Position numbers and translations under genes: made by a program. Of a stretch of DNA of 64,000 nucleotides, positions 1-11,537 are shown piece after piece. Each line of letters starts with the position of its first letter. Positions within the stretch are counted from its first letter, which is position 1. Origin of the DNA: Alnus glutinosa (Eukaryota; Streptophyta; Magnoliopsida; Fagales; Betulaceae); the NCBI RefSeq assembly GCF_958979055.1, contig NC_084886.1, positions 48,067,654 through 48,131,653 on the forward strand. The letters run 5' to 3'. The notes beneath the pieces are model-generated. The model did no database searches, was not told the DNA's origin, and saw nothing but the letters and a program-made list of their open reading frames with translations.

Positions 1-519
1 ACTTTCACGAAGAAAAAAAAATGAAAATCATTTCCACATCGACTTTATTGTACAAAGTGTGTACAATAATTGTGCAGAAAACATTACTATAAACTATATA
101 TAGTTATACAAAATAGTGAGCATTCCTAGTAATCTCACTAAATTTTACTAGTCAAAATAACTAAAAAATCATTTTTCTCTATTCTGATGAGCCACTTTTT
201 TAAAGCACCTCCAACATCTCACTATTTTAACTACTCACTATCACTATTATATTTAAATAATTTTTTTTTTTTTTTTTTTTTTCAGATTTACTTGTTTTGT
301 TGGTGGAAGTAGACTTTTTGGCGCATGGCCCAATCCATGCTTATACACGTAATAAAAACCCCTCGTTGACCCACCCAGTGAGCCCATCCCACGGTCAATA
401 TTCAATATTGAATGCCTGGAGGCATGAACCACGTGAACGAGGTTGGCCCCATAGCAATGGAGTCCAATCTGATCTGAATTCAAATGGGAAATGTTTCTGT
501 GTTCCTTACTAAACTCCGC
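1..519. other. Intergenic DNA and distal promoter of the aminotransferase gene
   Basis: No gene is visible. The stretch is AT-rich, with a T-tract at about 261-282. A palindromic G-box core (CACGTG) lies at 430-435, some 85 bp upstream of the TATA box. G-boxes are bound by bZIP and bHLH factors in plants, so it may contribute to light or ABA control; that is inference. A short palindrome made of ATATTGAAT-like halves lies near 399-412. Confidence 0.5.
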
Positions 520-526
520 TATAAAA
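520..526 (+). promoter_or_regulatory. TATA box of the aminotransferase gene
   Basis: The heptamer TATAAAA stands only 32 bp before the first in-frame ATG at 558. Plant transcription normally starts 25-35 bp after the TATA box, so this promoter would give a near-zero 5' leader for that ATG. It may favour the next in-frame ATG at 708. Confidence 0.5.
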
Positions 527-557
527 CCCTAAAGAATATCTGACTACTGTATCGGTC

Positions 558-3500
558 ATGCAGATCCAATGCACCTGGACATGCCCCGGAGTTCGCTTGA
601 GGCAGTCCACACTCCTCTCCTTTTCAAAGCATTTGCGTAAAATCCACGGCGATTGTGTTAGGAGAGGAAGAGAAAGGGGGAGCAGTGGCTACCCATCTTT
701 TGTAACCACCATGTCTGCCGTTTCGACAGAGAAAGATGCCGTTTCGACTCATACCGGATCGACCCAGAACACCCCTCAGCCTTTGCAGGTATTAACCCAA
801 TTTTATTTCTGCTACATTTTGGCTTACTTTTTGTGGGTCTGGTTTTAATTGAAATAGGTTTTCCTCCTTTTGCCATTTCGTATAATTTCCTTTAATACAA
901 GTATAGTTTCTTCTCTGTTTCTTGCATGTGTCTCTGTGTTTTTTAAGTCAATTTAAAATGGGTGTGACTTGATTTGAAAATTGGTTGGCCATTGTTTTTA
1001 TTTTTTATTTTCCCCCTTCATAGTATCTGAAATTTTAGCCGGTTTTTATTAACTTACGATTTTTTGGAGTGTAGTTGATCTTGGATTATTATTCACTTTA
1101 TTGATTGCTATTATTTTGGTTGGGGCTATTCAAAGGTTGTGCTTTCAGGGTGACTAGATTGAGATTTGGTGTAAATTATTAGAAAGTAAACTGCATTGAC
1201 TCTCATGGTATACGCTGAAGCATCACCACAGTAGATGCGTATGAAGGATAGGTACAGTGGTGAACTGGAGTCGTAGCAATGCATAAAACCACATTATTTA
1301 TATTGACTAGGAGAGAGTCTTTTTTTTTTTGGCTGCGGAGCATATGAGAAAAGGTTGCCCTGAATATGCAGTCTTACAAGATTTACTCATCACATGAATG
1401 GGAATGAGGGGTTGAGGGGTTCTCTATTATGCAAATCGAGGTTTTTCTTTTCTTCTGTCGGAAGTTTTTGGAAAGGAACGAGTTTAGAGAAAAAAAAGAA
1501 AAAAAAGAAAAAAAGTGATGCATGGACATTCCTGGTCATTTCAAATTGTAATTAGTTTACTACAAATTATGAATGTGACTTAATTGTTAAGTATACTTTG
1601 AGATTAATTAAATTCTTTTTGAAGCTGAAATATATCGGATTATGAACAATTCAAACCCGGTGTACTTAGGGGCGCCTTACGCTTATTTTTTAAGTTTTCT
1701 TACTTATCAAAAAAAAAAAAAAAAATCTTCCAAAATTATCCAAGATCTGTTCCCACTCTCATAGGGAATTCAGTGCTTGGATTGCCAAATGAGGTGAATG
1801 CGAACGGATCAAAGGAAGTCCATGGAATTTCTGCAACTTCTGAAACTATATATATTTTGAACTATGCGGAAGATGTTCTTCTGTAAGAATCTGGTGGCTT
1901 ATCTCTTCTTTCCCCATCTTCTTTAAGCTTTTCATATTCCGTGAGGGCTTAAGTTTCTCATCATAGTATGGGTGTCACTCACCGTTGCCCAAAAAAAAAA
2001 ACTTATCAAAAAAAAGTTTCTCATCATGGAAGTTTTTTACATGCTCACTGTATTACTTCTGGAAGCTTTTGACATATGTAGTTCCAAATTAGAGGTTCGA
2101 AGTTGATAGGTGCTGGCATCGTCTCCCCACTCCCCGGTCCCCTCTCCCAGCACAAGGATTTGACTCAAATGATATCGTAGTCATTATGACTTCTATTTGG
2201 ATTCAAAACACAGCGGAAGAATCCCATGAATTAGCTTCAAAATAGCATGGCATGGATGTATGCAAAACAAAAAATAGAAAAGCATACTCACAATGGGCAA
2301 TTTGGCTACTCGTGCAAGGGGGTTGATTTGATTTTTTCCACCAAACTCACACCACATGGCTAGGGTTAGGGATTTAAAACTATAACACCTTGGTCCCACA
2401 TTGGGAAGATGAGTAGCCACGTAGAGTAGATGGTTTATAAAGACATTCATGGGTATTAAGTCTCACATTGTTTAGTTACTCGGTGAAGCTAGACTTTATA
2501 AGTGATTCTAGGGAAGCTACAAATTGACTAGTCATTTTTGGGTGATTGGGCAGATATGGTTAACGCTTTCTCTGGGTCGTTACAGATACCTCATCTAAAC
2601 CTTCTCCCCAATATTTGATTAGTGGCTAAAAGTGTGAGCTCTCAAGTTGTATGCATCTATTGCCTACACAAGCTCCCTATTTATAAGCACATGTAACCTA
2701 TTGGAAGCTGCTAGGAAAAACCTTAGCCTCCATAGTGCATACACGGCCATTTTGGGTTTCCAGCTTGTGTCATTAAGTCAAACCCAATATGAATAATAAT
2801 TAGCTTGGAGAGGGAACTAGAGAGAAAATAAAAACTAGCTCTAATAGGCCTATAACACTTGTCATCTCATGACTTATTATGGGTTCGTATTAATTATAAT
2901 AAATTCTAATAAACAATTATAATTGCACTTTAGTTTTTCATTTTTGATTATGCAAATACTCCAAATGACTTATTATATTTTGACCCATCCATGAAATAAT
3001 CTGTAATCGAACTAAAGTCAAAATAACTGTCACTTTAATTCACTACACTTTATTCTTGAGTACCCAATTTAATCCATTGATTATTCTCATACTTGTGAAA
3101 TCTCAATTCACTTTGTACATAAAGTTTTAGTAACTCTTACTAAAACACTCAGGCCCGAAATTAAGAATAATCAATTCCATTAAATCTATCTCAAGGGAAT
3201 ATTTCATATCACTTTGATTAAATCAAAGGATTATGAATTCTATCTTGAGGAGTAGTGTTTCGACAATGCTACATGTGATCATCCAACACACCAAGATTTT
3301 GACCATGAAAGGTCTCACTCCTAAATATATTAAAATGACACCTACTTCACATATGAGTTCATATTTCTCGCAGGATTAAGAGTTCATGTTATAAGCAGTT
3401 TTGAGTTTAAGTTATTCTTTTGACAGTAGTTATAAAAAAATAACAACTTACGTGGTCCGTTCAATACATTGTATCCGCACCAACATATCAATCAAAAGTC

Positions 3501-5427
3501 TCTACTTCACATGATCAAAACAGATATTGATATGTTATAGTCTTATCAAATGGAATACACAATTCTATTACTTACTACGAACAATAGTTTATTAGTTACG
3601 AGATTTATGGTTCAAGATTTTCTGCGTAATAATCTCATTAACACACCTTAAACCATATTCAATTCAACTTATGGACTTCACATGTACATGATAAATAATA
3701 ATCAATTGATGCATACATGTAAACAGTGAGATGCCCAATGTTCTTGAAATAAATCAATAAACAAACAACTTTATTTAATAAAACTAAAATGTCATACAAA
3801 GTAATTAGACTTAAGAGCATAAACCTTAACAACTTCTCCAGTCAGATCATGGTATAGTGTGATTCATCAAATGTGCATCTTTGACTGAGCTACATGTGTG
3901 CGCACATTAAACATGCATAGACTTTTATATATGTAGGTAATACCAACGCATGCTTAAAAAAGTAATACCGATTCATATATACATCCAAAATCATAAATAT
4001 TACATGTACATGCAACCATAGAAGCACGTGTCAATTTTGGGTTTGAACTTTGTTTATCCTGTTGAAAGTCATATAGCCTGACCCATTGTTGGATTGGCTT
4101 TGTTGTGATTTTCCTTTTCTTTTTTCTTTAAACATGGGTTAGTGCCTTGTTGATGGCCAAATCTTTTTTGCAGTTTTCTCTTCTCTCTAAAAAATGAATG
4201 GTGACATTATGGTGTGTCATTATTAGTGTCGTTTCTACTATTCCTTCTAGTGAATTAGCATTTTTTTGTCAGGTTGCAAAGCGCTTGGAGAAGTTCAAAA
4301 CTACAATCTTCACACAAATGAGTAGTCTTGCCATCAAGCATGGGGCAATAAACCTCGGCCAAGGCTTTCCAAACTTTGATGGTCCTGAGTTTGTAAAGGA
4401 AGCGGCAATCCAAGCCATTAAGGATGGGAAAAATCAATATGCTCGTGGATATGGAGTTCCAGACTTAAACAATGCCATTGTTGAACGGTTCAAGAAAGAT
4501 GCTGGACTTCTGGTGGACCCTGAGAAGGAAGTCACTGTTACCTCTGGCTGCACAGAGGCGATTGCTGCTACTATCTTAGGGTTGATAAATCCTGGTGATG
4601 AGGTGATCCTCTTTGCTCCTTTTTATGATTCATATGAAGCTACTCTCTCCATGGCTGGTGCCAATATTAAATGTGTAACATTGCGCCCTCCGGATTTTGC
4701 TGTCCCCATCGATGAGCTCAAGTCTGCTATCTCCAAGAATACGCGTGCAATTCTTATAAATACTCCACATAACCCAACAGGAAAGATGTTCACTAGAGAG
4801 GAACTCAATACGATGGCATCCCTCTGCATTGAGAATGATGTGTTGGTTTTCACGGATGAAGTTTATGATAAGCTGGCATTTGAAATGGATCACATTTCCA
4901 TGGCATCTCTTCCTGGAATGTATGAGCGCACAGTTACTATGAATTCCTTGGGGAAGACATTCTCCTTGACAGGGTGGAAAATTGGGTGGGCAATAGCTCC
5001 TCCCCATTTGACATGGGGAGTGCGGCAGGCGCATGCTTTCCTCACTTTTGCTACCTCCACTCCAATGCAGTGGGCAGCATCAGTTGCACTTAGAGCCCCG
5101 GACTCTTACTATGTGGAGCTAAAGAGAGATTACTTGGCAAAGAAGGCAATTTTAGTGGAGGGATTGAAGGCTGCTGGTTTCAAGGTATTTCCATCACGAG
5201 GGACCTATTTTGTGGTTGTGGATCATACCCCTTTTGGGCTGGAAAATGATGTTGCCTTTTGCGAGTATCTGATCAAGGAAGTTGGGGTGGTTGCAATTCC
5301 AACCAGCGTATTTTACTTGAACCCTGAAGATGGAAAGAATCTGGTGCGGTTCACCTTCTGCAAGGATGAGGGGACTCTGAAGGCTGCAGTTGAGAGGATG
5401 AAGGAGAAGTTGATCATGAGAAAATGA
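558..5427 (+). CDS. PLP-dependent aminotransferase, kynurenine/glutamine-transaminase K type (2 exons)
   Basis: Exons 558-788 and 4273-5427 join in phase 0 across a 3,484-bp GT-AG intron and give a 461-residue protein. It belongs to class I/II fold-type I aminotransferases and resembles Arabidopsis At1g77670 (compared from memory). Visible landmarks: the NPTG motif near residue 244, Asp272 and Tyr275 in DEVYDK, the Schiff-base lysine K305 in SLGKTFSLTGWK, and the carboxylate-binding Arg436 in NLVRF. The family transaminates kynurenine, glutamine, aromatic or sulphur amino acids with 2-oxoacids; the real substrate cannot be read from sequence. Residues 1-50 are Ser/Arg-rich with few acidic residues, like an organelle transit peptide, and a second in-frame Met (residue 51, nt 708) could give a cytosolic form. 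An ATG at 4198 just upstream of exon 2 is intronic; exon 2 begins at GTTGCAAAG after the TTTGTCAG acceptor, which matches the conserved VAKRLEKF start of the core domain. Confidence 0.93.
789..4272 (+). other. Large intron of the aminotransferase gene, with repeat debris
   Basis: The intron has GT at 789-790 and AG at 4271-4272. It holds retroelement-like tails (TTACTTATC followed by an A-tract near 1700-1726, and a similar one near 2000). A long AT-rich block at about 2380-3850 has the look of a noncoding LTR-retrotransposon fragment, opening with a GGTCCCACATTGGG motif followed by TTTATAA. I found no terminal repeats or target duplication to bound it and no coding capacity, so its class stays open. 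Confidence 0.5.
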
Positions 5428-5936
5428 TCCGACAGCATGGGTTTAGATCATTAGAACTTGATTGGGTCATAAGATGGAAATGTTCGTGTTGTAATGTTAA
5501 TTTGCAGCACTTTGGAGTTATGAACTCGACTTTCTCCAATTCTCCTTGATCACAACTTTCTCCAATTCTCCTTGAACACGACTTTCTCCTACTTTCTTAT
5601 TTTATGAATTTAAGATTGTTCAAAGGTGAAAACCAGGGGATAATGATGACTATGGGCTGTTCTCCTCCATTGTTGTGATATTGATCCTTTTGCTACTTGC
5701 TGGTAGAGCAGTGGACGATGCAGATGCTTAAGCTTTCTATATCATAGTATAACTAGCCTATAACTCGCCCTAGGCATGAACAAACAAACCACTCCATAAT
5801 TGCTAACCGTATAATCAATTTTTAAGGCGGTTATAAATAACTGTTTGCCCTTGTATATAAATAATATAAATATTTATATTATATATTTAATATAAAAATA
5901 ATAATTTTGATACACAAAGTAATGTATTTAATTTTA
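5428..5936 (+). other. 3' region of the aminotransferase gene with a 26-bp tandem repeat
   Basis: The probable 3' UTR carries about 2.4 copies of a 26-bp pyrimidine-rich unit starting at 5529, 5555 and 5581 (ACTTTCTCCAATTCTCCTTG core). No clear AATAAA signal was located. From about 5740 there is AT-rich repeat DNA with AACCG motifs that recur near 7100-7250. Confidence 0.5.
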
Positions 5937-6549
5937 AAGAAAAATGCACAGACTCCCTCTCAAATTACCACTCTATTATCAACGCGCCCTTCAAACTACC
6001 AATTGTGTCAATGTCCCCCTTTAAACTACAAAAAAAATGTCAATGTTCCCCTAAAGCCAATAAAAAGACAAAAATAATCATTAAAAAGTTTCAATAACAC
6101 AAATATATCCTTATAAATTTGAAAGAAAAAAAAAAAAAAATTAATAAAACCGATTTTTTTTTTTTTAAGATTGAAAAAAAAAAAAAAAAAAACTTAAATT
6201 TTTTTTTTTTAAAAAAAAAAAAAGAGGAAAATGAAAATCCAACGAGATGGTCCAAACTGAAAATTATATAAAAAGAAATCTAAAAAACAAAACAAAAAAA
6301 AAAAAAAAAAAAAAGAAGAAAAACCTTGGTTTTTTTTAGCTTTTAAAATTTTAATTTTATATTTTATTTTAATTTGTTTTGTTTTATATAATTTTAAGAA
6401 TTTTTATAATTTCATGAAAGGGTATTTTTATCTTTGGGGGGACATTGACATTGTTTGGTAGTTTATGAAGAGACTGACACAATTGGTAGTTTTGAGGCCA
6501 CATTAACGATTGAATGGTAGTTTAAAGAGAGTATATACACTTTTTCCTT
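5937..6549. mobile_element. Foldback element, 613 bp, with 7-bp target duplication
   Basis: The long arms are inverted copies of each other: AAGAAAAATG at the left end and its complement TTTTTCCTT at the right, with matching text about intervals of 'caatgtcccc' and 'ggggacattg' inside. AATTTTA flanks it on both sides (5930-5936 and 6550-6556). The centre is homopolymeric A/T. There is no coding capacity. It shares internal sequence with the element at 43861-44348, so both are copies of one non-autonomous family. Confidence 0.7.
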
Positions 6550-7708
6550 AATTTTATTAATAAAAAAAAATAAAAAATCTTTCATCTGCTCTAAAATTGT
6601 TGTTCTCTTTGATTCCAATCAAAGATTACACTTGGGATCACAATTTATTATCAATACCTTAAAATCTGTAAAAAGTTCAAATCACTACCTTAGAACCTAT
6701 GAGCCTTTAAATCTAAGATTTTGGTGCTTTATTCAATTTTCTCCAAGGTTCTACAGTTCATCTTTAAGGTAAAAAATTAATGGGGTTTGATGGAAATCTT
6801 ATCGGCCAAATGAGTATTTGAATTGGTAAGCTTGTTATGCAACTTATACCGTTTTCTTTTTTCAAGTTCATTTATATATATAGATATATAATTCTTTACA
6901 CTTTTATTGGTATATATTGTTTAATTTTACAAGGAATGGAGGATTACAATACCTTTGTCAATGGATATGACATGAATTCTTTTGATTACTTATTTGATAA
7001 GCTCTTATTTAAAAAATAAAATAAAAACTATTTTTTTTTTAATAAAAAAGCCCAAAAAATGGCCCAGAACTCCAAAAGTCCACATATAAAAAACAGTTAT
7101 TAACCGCTGGTTATAAGTTTTAATAACCATTAACCGCCTAAGCGAAACGGTTGCGATTGTTAAAATTTAATAACCTCCTTAGGCGATTGAAGTTAGCGGT
7201 TATTGCCTATAACCACTAACCGCAACTGCTGTATAACCCTAATTCGCCCTATGTGCAGGTATTTTTTATTATAATTTAATTATATTTTTTTAAAAAGACA
7301 TTTTGGGAAATGAATAGTAAAAAATAGGAATAATAATATTGCTATAGAAAAAATAGTAAAAGAAAGAAAGGTGTAAAATGAAAACAGAAAGAAAATTGCT
7401 AAAAATCACACATTTATCCATTTTTTATTTCATTTTGTTGACATGGCACTATCAAACATTACTTATATGAGTCATTTAAAAAAACATTCAAGGGCTAATT
7501 GATAGTGTTACTGTGTTACATCAACAAAGTGAGATCTACTCTTTTACGAATGGATCCGATTGAATTTTTTTTTGTTTGTTATAATATTTGTGATATATAT
7601 ATATATATATAATGATACACGTACAATTGAACATTTTTTGAGTAAGGTATCCACACTTCAAATTTTAATGATCAACAACACATCATCTTTAGCATGTATG
7701 CATGTGTA

Positions 7709-7766
<58 letters not shown>

Positions 7767-8039
7767 GAGAGCTTAGCAGGTAAATTAATGTGAATTTTCT
7801 TTGGAAATCATGCACACATTGTAAAAGCTCATGATTTGCCGAGTTAGTAGCTAGAAATCATAATAAAATCCCACACCATTGTCACCCCAACCTAAACACA
7901 TCCTAAAACCCGAAACTTAAAAAAAAAAAAAAAAAAAAACTATCAAAAGGATTGTTAGAAGCTTGCCTTGAATTTATTAGTCATATATTATTTTAAGAGT
8001 AATTAATTATTATAAGTACCTCAGTGACTGGAATTAAAC
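6550..8039. other. AT-rich intergenic DNA
   Basis: No gene seen. It contains palindromic AACCG/CGGTT repeats (about 7090-7250), a short foldback-like segment near 7430-7530 whose GATAGTGTTA motif recurs at 18950, and a TA microsatellite. Confidence 0.6.
7715..7763. repeat. (TA)n microsatellite
   Basis: About 24 uninterrupted TA units. The predicted peptide with repeated YIYI across it is an artefact of this tract. Confidence 0.95.
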
Positions 8040-8468
8040 TCGATAAACGAACGCAGCTGAATTTCTTCTGATCGACGATAAGCTCCGAAGCCTTCTCTGC
8101 CGGAGTTCAGTCATCATCGATCGTTCTCTCTCATAAATCCACCATATTCGACTGGAACATTTTCTGGCCGGGAAGCAAACTTGGATCAAACACTTGCAAG
8201 GTCAGAGAAAATAAGATCTAATTTTACAACTTAATTTTACTTGGAATGAATTTTCTAATTCAATTATATTTGTTTTTGTTTTAGAATTCAAACCTTCACT
8301 CTCGAAGCTCATCTTCTCAGATTCACAGCTTCTCCGGCCATGATTAGAAACTGCTTGCATTTCTCGATTTCTTCTACAAATCCTTCTTTTCTGTCAGTCT
8401 TGTAGTTGTAGTCCCTCCGATCCGCCATCTCTGCATCTCAAAAAGCCTCTCGTGAACCTTTTCAATCA
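8040..8468 (+). pseudogene. Orphaned 5' end of a gene (leader exon, intron, short start of an ORF)
   Basis: This stretch is richer in GC and pyrimidines than its surroundings and reads like the start of a plant gene. It shows a leader exon ending CACTTGCAAG, an 84-bp intron (8201-8284, GT...TTTTGTTTTAG), then an ATG at 8340 in a good context. The ORF encodes a Ser/Asn/Phe-rich peptide of 21 codons resembling a mitochondrial presequence and ends at TAG 8403-8405. A MITE begins at 8469 and nothing downstream continues the frame. It is probably the remnant of a gene encoding an organelle protein. The family cannot be identified. Confidence 0.4.
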
Positions 8469-8611
8469 GGGATTTGATTCTTGTACAACACCAATACAAC
8501 AACTGCACAACAACCCCTCACATGAGGGTGGGCCCCAGTATGTGGGACCCACCCTCATGTGAGGGATTGTTGTACAGTTGTTATATTGATGTTGTAAATC
8601 TAACATTTTCC
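8469..8611. mobile_element. MULE-like MITE, 143 bp, copy 1 of family A
   Basis: A nearly perfect foldback (arms centred on CCCTCACATGAGGGTGGG and its complement) is flanked by an exact 9-bp duplication TTTCAATCA (8460-8468 and 8612-8620). A 9-bp target duplication is characteristic of Mutator-like elements. A second copy in inverted orientation lies at 42455-42596. It sits about 1.3 kb upstream of the phosphate transporter. Confidence 0.85.
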
Positions 8612-8620
8612 TTTCAATCA

Positions 8621-9045
8621 AGTGTTTGGCTCTTAAGTATTTTAAAAGCACCACATTGGTGACCTTTCGTTGGGAATAAAGGGTACCCATATATTACTTT
8701 CCATTTTTCATATCCTATATTATTTGAATCTACACAAGTTACGTACCCAAAAATGTCACTTTCACAATTTTAATTAACCCGCAATAAAAATCAATTAAAT
8801 TTAATCTTTTAAGCTTTCATGTGATTTCAATTTAGCCATTAGGTTTTTAATTTTAACAGTTAAGTCGGTCCTCATAGTTTTCTCTGATTTCAAATAAGTC
8901 ATTCTATTAGCTTATCGTTCAATTAATTAACGGTATGTCACGTCAAATCAATCAATTAATGTCAAGTAGCTCTTATTTGACTCTTCATATACTCACTATA
9001 CGTGCCATGTGGCACAGTTCTGTTAAATACAAATATAATTTGTAA
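8621..9045. other. Intergenic DNA between two MITEs
   Basis: AT-rich DNA with no gene and no recognisable element; it forms part of the far-upstream region of the PHT1 gene. Confidence 0.5.
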
Positions 9046-9226
9046 GAGAAATGATCCCTACATTCATTTCTCGCAACAGCCTCACAACAAGTTGATTTGG
9101 CTGGTAATATTTTTTTTTTTTTTTGTTTTCTTTTCTTTTCTTTTTGTAAAAACATAATAAAATATTACCAGCCACGCCGGCTTGTTGTGAGGCTGTTGTG
9201 AGAAATGAGTGTAGGGATCATTTCTC
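9046..9226. mobile_element. MULE-like MITE, 181 bp, family B
   Basis: Inverted arms begin GAGAAATGATCCCTACA and are separated by a T-rich loop. An exact 9-bp duplication AATTTGTAA (9037-9045 and 9227-9235) flanks the element. It lies about 600 bp upstream of the PHT1 TATA box. Its arms share no long homology with family A. Confidence 0.85.
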
Positions 9227-9235
9227 AATTTGTAA

Positions 9236-9823
9236 TTTGTACCCTTTTATTTATTTATTTATGGTGTATTTATAATTATAAGATAATTATGTTATGTGGC
9301 ATCTACAGTTATTATGTGACGTGTCAAACGAGAGTCACGAGATATTAATTGATTCGGCTTACAATCTCATATGATCCATATGCGTCAATAACTTATAAAA
9401 GAGTTGTTCTTATATCATCTTAATTTCTTCAATCTATTGCACCCAATATCCTTTCATAAAAAATGCTAAAACTATAAACTTCTTACAATTTGTTATCAAG
9501 TATAGCATATGATTAGAGGATGTTCATTTTTTTTTTTTTTTTGAATGGTCAATGTGGCTATATACAAGTAGTCCCGGTAGAATTAGGCCAAAAGTCTCAT
9601 AATTAATCTAGATAAATCTAATTAAGCTCTATTTATTTTATTATTATTATTATATATATATATTAAACAATTAGAGATGCCACGTCAGCAAAAAGAATAA
9701 GAGGAGGAGAAAGGAATCCCAAATAGAGAGTATCTCATATTATTCGTATAATTTCAGAGATTATCGCAACAGAATGTCCAGATGGAAGTAGGAAGGAGTC
9801 CCAGTCGGATTAGAGAGTCGCAC
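9236..9823 (+). promoter_or_regulatory. Upstream region of the PHT1 gene
   Basis: Contains CATATG-type and AT-rich motifs. I searched by eye for the phosphate-starvation P1BS element (GNATATNC) and found no exact match here. Near matches such as GCATATGA around 9506 fail at the last base. Confidence 0.4.
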
Positions 9824-9842
9824 TATATAAAGTCCTATAAAA
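9824..9842 (+). promoter_or_regulatory. TATA boxes of the PHT1 gene
   Basis: Two TATA-like heptamers, TATATAAA (9824-9831) and TATAAAA (9836-9842), predict a transcript start near 9855-9870 and a leader of roughly 90-100 nt before the ATG at 9957. Confidence 0.6.
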
Positions 9843-9956
9843 GAAGCCCCACCTGGGAGCGCCTCTCTTCATAATATTACTCACAGACGAAATTCTGATC
9901 AGACGATTAGTTTCGAGAAGCGAAAGAACTTGCAAGCGAAAGTCCAAGAAACCGCC

Positions 9957-11537
9957 ATGGCCGGCAGGGACCAACTTGAGGTCCTCAACGTGCTCGACCA
10001 AGCCAAAACGCAGCTATACCACTTCACCGCAGTGGTGATCGCCGGGATGGGGTTCTTCACCGATTCCTACGATCTCTTCTGCATTTCCCTCGTCACCAAG
10101 CTCCTCGGCCGCATATATTACCATGTCGAAGGGTCGTCGAAACCCGGCAGCCTGCCGCCGAATGTCGCCGCCGCAGTCAATGGGGTCGCCTTCTGTGGGA
10201 CCCTAATTGGGCAGCTCTTCTTCGGGTGGCTTGGCGACAAGTTGGGAAGGAAACGCGTCTTTGGCATAACGCTCATGCTTATGGTCATGTGCTCCATTGC
10301 TTCCGGCCTCTCCTTTGGGAGCTCGCCAAACTCAGTGATGGCCACTCTCTGCTTTTTCAGGTTTTGGCTCGGCTTCGGCATCGGCGGAGATTACCCGCTC
10401 TCCGCGACGATCATGGCGGAGTACTCCAACAAGAAGACACGTGGAGCTTTTATTGCTGCAGTTTTCGCCATGCAAGGGTTTGGAATTCTTTGTGGCGGCA
10501 TGGTGGCTATAGTAGTCTCCGCCATCTTTCGGACTCTGTTTCATGCACCGGCTTACTCTGTAGATCCAACCGGTTCAACTGTCCCTCAGGCGGACTATGT
10601 TTGGCGGATCATTCTCATGTTCGGAGCAGTGCCTGCGGCTTTGACTTATTATTGGCGCATGAAGATGCCGGAGACCCCTCGTTACACTGCGCTCGTTGCC
10701 AAGAATGAAAAGAAAGCTTGCCAGGACATGTCAAAGGTTTTGAACATTGAAATTCAACAAGTCAAGGAGGCGAAAGATGAGGTGGTAGCGGTTAAAAATA
10801 GATCAAATTCTTTCGGGTTATTCACTCGAGAATTTGCCCGCCGGCATGGGCTGCATTTACTGGGGACGACAACAACTTGGTTCCTGCTGGACATTGCTTA
10901 TTATAGCCAGAATCTGTTCCAAAAGGACATATTCAGTGCCGTTGGCTGGATCCCTCCGGCAAAAACCATGAGCGCCCTTGACGAGCTTTACAAGATTGCA
11001 AGGGCTCAAACGCTGATTGCTCTCTGCGGCACAGTTCCCGGCTACTGGGTAACCGTCCTTCTCATCGACTATATTGGAAGGTTTGCCATTCAGATGATTG
11101 GGTTTTTCTTTATGTCCATTTTCATGTTTGCCCTTGCAATTCCCTACCACCACTGGACACAAAAAGCGAACCACATTGGCTTTGTGGCCATGTACGCCTT
11201 AACCTTCTTTTTCGCCAATTTCGGGCCTAATAGCACTACATTCATCGTTCCGGCGGAGATATTCCCGGCAAGGCTTCGATCAACTTGCCATGGTATTTCT
11301 GCAGCTTCGGGAAAAGCCGGTGCAATAGTGGGAGCTTTCGGGTTCTTGTATGCATCACAAAGCCAAGACAAATCAAAGACCGATGCCGGGTACCCTCCCG
11401 GAATTGGTATGAGAAATTCTCTCCTTGTGCTTGGCGTGATTAGTGTGTTAGGGCTATTCTTCACGTGTTTGGTACCGGAGTCAAAGGGGAAATCGCTGGA
11501 GGAGATGTCAAGGGAAGGTGAAGAAGAAGAATGTTAA
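9957..11537 (+). CDS. PHT1: High-affinity inorganic phosphate transporter, PHT1 family (H+:Pi symporter)
   Basis: A single uninterrupted ORF encodes 526 residues, the usual PHT1 length; many PHT1 genes lack introns in the coding region. The protein is a plasma-membrane major-facilitator-superfamily carrier with twelve predicted membrane spans and a hydrophilic loop midway (about residues 240-290). It carries the PHT1 signature [13 protein letters not shown] at residues 143-155, the first-span motif [11 protein letters not shown] near residue 30, the MFS loop GDKLGRKR around residue 90, and a C-terminal acidic tail ending EEEEC. It takes up phosphate with protons in roots or remobilises it in shoots; which paralogue this is cannot be told. 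The start chosen is the ATG in GCCATGG at 9957; an upstream extension would need a TTG start. No degradation is seen, so the gene is probably functional. Confidence 0.96.
   Translation: MAGRDQLEVLNVLDQAKTQLYHFTAVVIAGMGFFTDSYDLFCISLVTKLLGRIYYHVEGSSKPGSLPPNVAAAVNGVAFCGTLIGQLFFGWLGDKLGRKRVFGITLMLMVMCSIASGLSFGSSPNSVMATLCFFRFWLGFGIGGDYPLSATIMAEYSNKKTRGAFIAAVFAMQGFGILCGGMVAIVVSAIFRTLFHAPAYSVDPTGSTVPQADYVWRIILMFGAVPAALTYYWRMKMPETPRYTALVAKNEKKACQDMSKVLNIEIQQVKEAKDEVVAVKNRSNSFGLFTREFARRHGLHLLGTTTTWFLLDIAYYSQNLFQKDIFSAVGWIPPAKTMSALDELYKIARAQTLIALCGTVPGYWVTVLLIDYIGRFAIQMIGFFFMSIFMFALAIPYHHWTQKANHIGFVAMYALTFFFANFGPNSTTFIVPAEIFPARLRSTCHGISAASGKAGAIVGAFGFLYASQSQDKSKTDAGYPPGIGMRNSLLVLGVISVLGLFFTCLVPESKGKSLEEMSREGEEEEC

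Noticed and set aside
4198..4272. 25-codon extension upstream of aminotransferase exon 2
   Set aside because: Hydrophobic intronic read-through; a good acceptor (TTTTTTTGTCAG) at 4261-4272 and an in-phase exon 1 explain the structure better.
4630..5034. 134-codon minus-strand frame opposite the aminotransferase
   Set aside because: Antisense shadow of a conserved coding exon.
9930..9956. N-terminal extension of the phosphate transporter
   Set aside because: Would need a TTG start; the ATG at 9957 in GCCATGG gives the family's usual N terminus.
9236..9956. P1BS phosphate-starvation elements in the PHT1 promoter
   Set aside because: No exact GNATATNC found by eye; near matches fail at one invariant base.
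10226..10708. 160-codon frame overlapping the phosphate transporter
   Set aside because: Out-of-frame shadow; the overlapping PHT1 frame carries all family motifs.
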